Assembly (NCBI GenBank): GCA_963808965.1
Contig: CAWEHU010000017.1
Coordinates: 153,380 to 217,379 of the forward strand
DNA from: CAWEHU01 sp963808965
GTDB lineage: Bacteria; Pseudomonadota; Alphaproteobacteria; Acetobacterales; Acetobacteraceae
Direction: 5' to 3'
DNA length: 64,000 nt
The translations under genes and the position numbers were made by a program. The notes under the pieces were generated by a model, which saw only the letters and a list, made by a program, of their open reading frames with translations, had not been told where the DNA came from and did not search any database. Below, one piece after another: positions 62,058 to 64,000 of this stretch; the first letter of the stretch is position 1, and each line of letters starts with the position of its first letter.

Positions 62058-63232
62058 ATGGCGCGGTGCATCATGGACAGCCTCTCCGCCAATGTGAGCC
62101 TCCACGAGGGTCCGCTCCCGGCCTACCGCGCCTTGGTGCGCGCGGGCGAGCTAGCCCCCGATCCGGCCCAGGCCCTCGCCGCGATGCGGCTCCAGGATCT
62201 TGGGTGAAGCTGCGCGGCTACGATCCGCCGCCGCGGTCGTCACAGAACGGCTTTCTGTCCCGCCTGCTGCGCCGCAAGCCCACCGAGGAGGCGGGGGAGG
62301 ACCGGCCGAATGGACTCTATCTCGTCGGCGAGGTCGGGCGCGGCAAATCCATGCTGATGGATCTGTTCTTCGCCTCGGCCGAAGTGTCCCGCAAACGCCG
62401 CATCCATTTTCACCGTTTCATGCAAGACGCCCATGCCCGCGTTCATGCGTGGCGACGCGCGAACCCGGACGGCGACGATCCGATCCCCCCGCTTGCCGAC
62501 GCGATCGCGGCCGAAGCGGCGCTGCTCTGCTTCGACGAGTTTCAGGTGAACGACATCGCCGACGCGATGATTCTGGGCCGATTGTTTCAGGGGCTGTTCG
62601 ACCGCTCGGTGGTGGTCGTGTCCACCTCGAACACGATCCCGGACGACCTCTTCAAGGGCCAGCCCGGCCGGGACGCATTTCTGCCCTTCATCGACCTGAT
62701 CAAGCGCCGGCTCGACGTGCTGGTGATGGAGGGCGGTCACGATTTCCGGCGTTCGCGGCTGCGCGGGATGCCGACCTGGTACGTGCCGGCGGACGAACGA
62801 GCGCGGCGTGCGCTGGATCGCGCCTTCGCCGAACTGACCGCTAACGCGACGCCGCGACCCGAGCGGCTGACGGTCATGGGCCGTACTTTGCTGGTCCCCT
62901 CGGCTGTGAACCGGGTCGCCCGCTTCGATTTCGCGACGCTTTGCGGCACCGCTCTCGGGGCCGGCGACTATCTCGCACTCGCGACGCATTTCCACACGCT
63001 GGTGCTGGACGATATTCCGCGCCTCTCGCCCGCGAATTACGACGAGGCGCGTCGCTTCGTGGTCCTGATCGATACGCTATACGATCATCGGGTCAAGCTC
63101 ATCGCCTCGGCCGATGCGCTGCCGGACGAACTCTACCAGCGTGGCGAGGGCGCGAAGATGTTCGAGCGCACCGCCTCACGATTGGAAGAAATGCAGAGCC
63201 AGGACTGGCTGAGCTTGCCGCACCTGACCTGA
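62058..63232 (+). CDS. zapE: Cell-division ATPase ZapE (AFG1-like; one frameshift)
   Basis: A 390-residue P-loop ATPase acting at the division septum under stress. The N-terminal part reads 'SLSANVSLHEGPLPAYRALV' and ends 'AAMRLQDL', where one base is missing near 62203; restoring it joins 'WVKLRGYDPPP'. Walker A 'GEVGRGKSMLMDLFF', Walker B 'LLCFDEFQVNDIADAM', 'VVVVSTSNTIPDDLF' and the end 'ERTASRLEEMQSQDWL' are typical. The ATG at 62058 or the one at 62073 may be the start. Confidence 0.92.
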
Positions 63233-63353
63233 TGAAAGTCTGACGGATGGTGCCCCGGCCAACGTCGCCGTCCCGCTGCCGATGCCGTCCGCTAGCGACC
63301 CATTGCGGACGCTCTTGGCCTCTGTCACTCCTTAGCAGCCGGAGGGCGTGATC

Positions 63354-63803
63354 GTGCCACAGCATGAAGGGGCAGGGTGCGAGGAGCGCATCCGATCGAG
63401 CTTCGCCAAGCAGGGTCTGATGAGCACGCTGGGGGCGACACTCGTCACCATCGCTCCCGGCCGCGTCGAGATCGCCATCAACCCTACTCCAGCGATTTCG
63501 CAGCAGCACGGCTTTGTCCATGCGGGAGCGGTGAGCGCCATTGCCGACACGGCAGCAGGTTACGCCGCGCTCAGCCTGATGCCGCCGGATCGGGGCGTGC
63601 TGACGACGGAGTTCAAGATCAACCTCGTCGCACCCGCCGTAGGCGAACGCATCCTGGCCCGCGGCGCAGTCGTGAAGGCTGGCCGGACGCTCACGCTCGC
63701 TCAAGCGGAGGTTTTCGCCGAGAGCGAGGGGCGGGAGCGGCTGATCGCGCTCCTGACCGCGACCATGATGGCGGTGGAAGGGCGCGAGGGTATCAGCGGC
63801 TGA
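63354..63803 (+). CDS. PaaI-family hot-dog thioesterase
   Basis: A 149-residue acyl-CoA thioesterase-like protein: 'SFAKQGLMSTLGATLVTIAP', 'SQQHGFVHAGAVSAIADTAA' (the 'HGG/HAG' catalytic loop with an Asp), 'TTEFKINLVAPAVGERILAR' and 'VKAGRTLTLAQAEVFAE'. Two in-frame GTG codons are present; 63354 has GGAGGG at the proper distance, 63348 does not. The last 197 bases of the window hold no gene I can support. Confidence 0.88.
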   Translation: MPQHEGAGCEERIRSSFAKQGLMSTLGATLVTIAPGRVEIAINPTPAISQQHGFVHAGAVSAIADTAAGYAALSLMPPDRGVLTTEFKINLVAPAVGERILARGAVVKAGRTLTLAQAEVFAESEGRERLIALLTATMMAVEGREGISG

Positions 63804-64000
63804 GCGACCGCTTACCACCCAAAGCCGGCCCACCGCTGGGTATCTTCGTCAGACTTATCCGGCTCCGTCTTGCCGGTTTGGGGTCGATGGGCTTAGCTAC
63901 AAGCGCCTTCCCGCCGGCGGGGTGCCCGGCGGCGCCGTTCGTTGCGGATGCAGCTAGGCCCCCGCTATCGCTGGCTTCCAGCCCGAAGGATTCGTCATGG

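Noticed and set aside
1..64000. CRISPR arrays
   Set aside because: No set of short direct repeats with regular spacers was seen, and there are no cas-like genes.
63804..64000. Possible gene start at the right edge
   Set aside because: Only Pro/Arg-rich short frames and a GC hairpin are visible; nothing supports a coding call.

Overview
The window is high-GC DNA of an alphaproteobacterium. Markers are the 101-residue Complex I accessory subunit (NDUFS4-like), LpxI instead of LpxH for lipid A, a DUF2852 protein, and a carbon-monoxide-dehydrogenase type (Cox) maturation cluster. The order Rhodospirillales is a reasonable guess, but the genus cannot be read from the sequence. The core is the rpsB-tsf-pyrH-frr-uppS-cdsA-dxr-rseP-bamA-ompH-lpxD-fabZ-lpxA-lpxI supercluster (28.5-43.2 kb), which joins translation, isoprenoid/phospholipid synthesis, outer-membrane assembly and lipid A synthesis.

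Layout. 0-10 kb: class I ribonucleotide reductase beta subunit, a 760-residue beta-helix/RTX protein, a split chromate transporter, a CHAP amidase, RidA, small envelope proteins, a PAS protein, a CopC-like protein and a secreted alpha/beta hydrolase. 10-19 kb, minus strand: a molybdo-hydroxylase maturation operon (coxG, coxD, an LprI-like protein, coxE, two half-XdhC proteins, a MoeA/MobA-like fusion and an ATP-grasp-like protein of unknown role). It is interrupted by a convergent RHH-MNT/HepT toxin-antitoxin module. 18.8-28.3 kb: ion transporter, PEP-mutase/methylisocitrate-lyase family enzyme, Ohr, histone-deacetylase-like enzyme, DUF192, a ClpP-like protein with tandem repeats, two tRNAs, and an accessory patch beside tRNA-Arg with an XRE regulator and an IS3-type remnant.

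After the core cluster come glyoxalase, YcjX/YcjF, VOC and DUF29 proteins (43-46.8 kb). Two separate branched-chain (Liv-type) ABC import systems follow. One is on the minus strand and coupled to an acyl-CoA synthetase and a DUF1348 protein (47-54 kb). The other is on the plus strand (54.6-59.4 kb). The right end holds a Fic protein next to a resolvase stub, DoxX, a 2OG-Fe(II) oxygenase, a tiny Cys-rich secreted protein, ZapE and a PaaI thioesterase.

Sequence quality shapes every call. About twenty genes, including the essential rpsB, tsf, pyrH and bamA, are broken by single-base indels, and correcting one base in each place restores the family sequence. I read these as sequencing or assembly errors, not decay, and annotate such genes as full-length CDS with the shift noted. 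Error density is highest at 11-16 kb and 55-59.4 kb. Only the IS3-type fragment and the resolvase stub look like true remnants.
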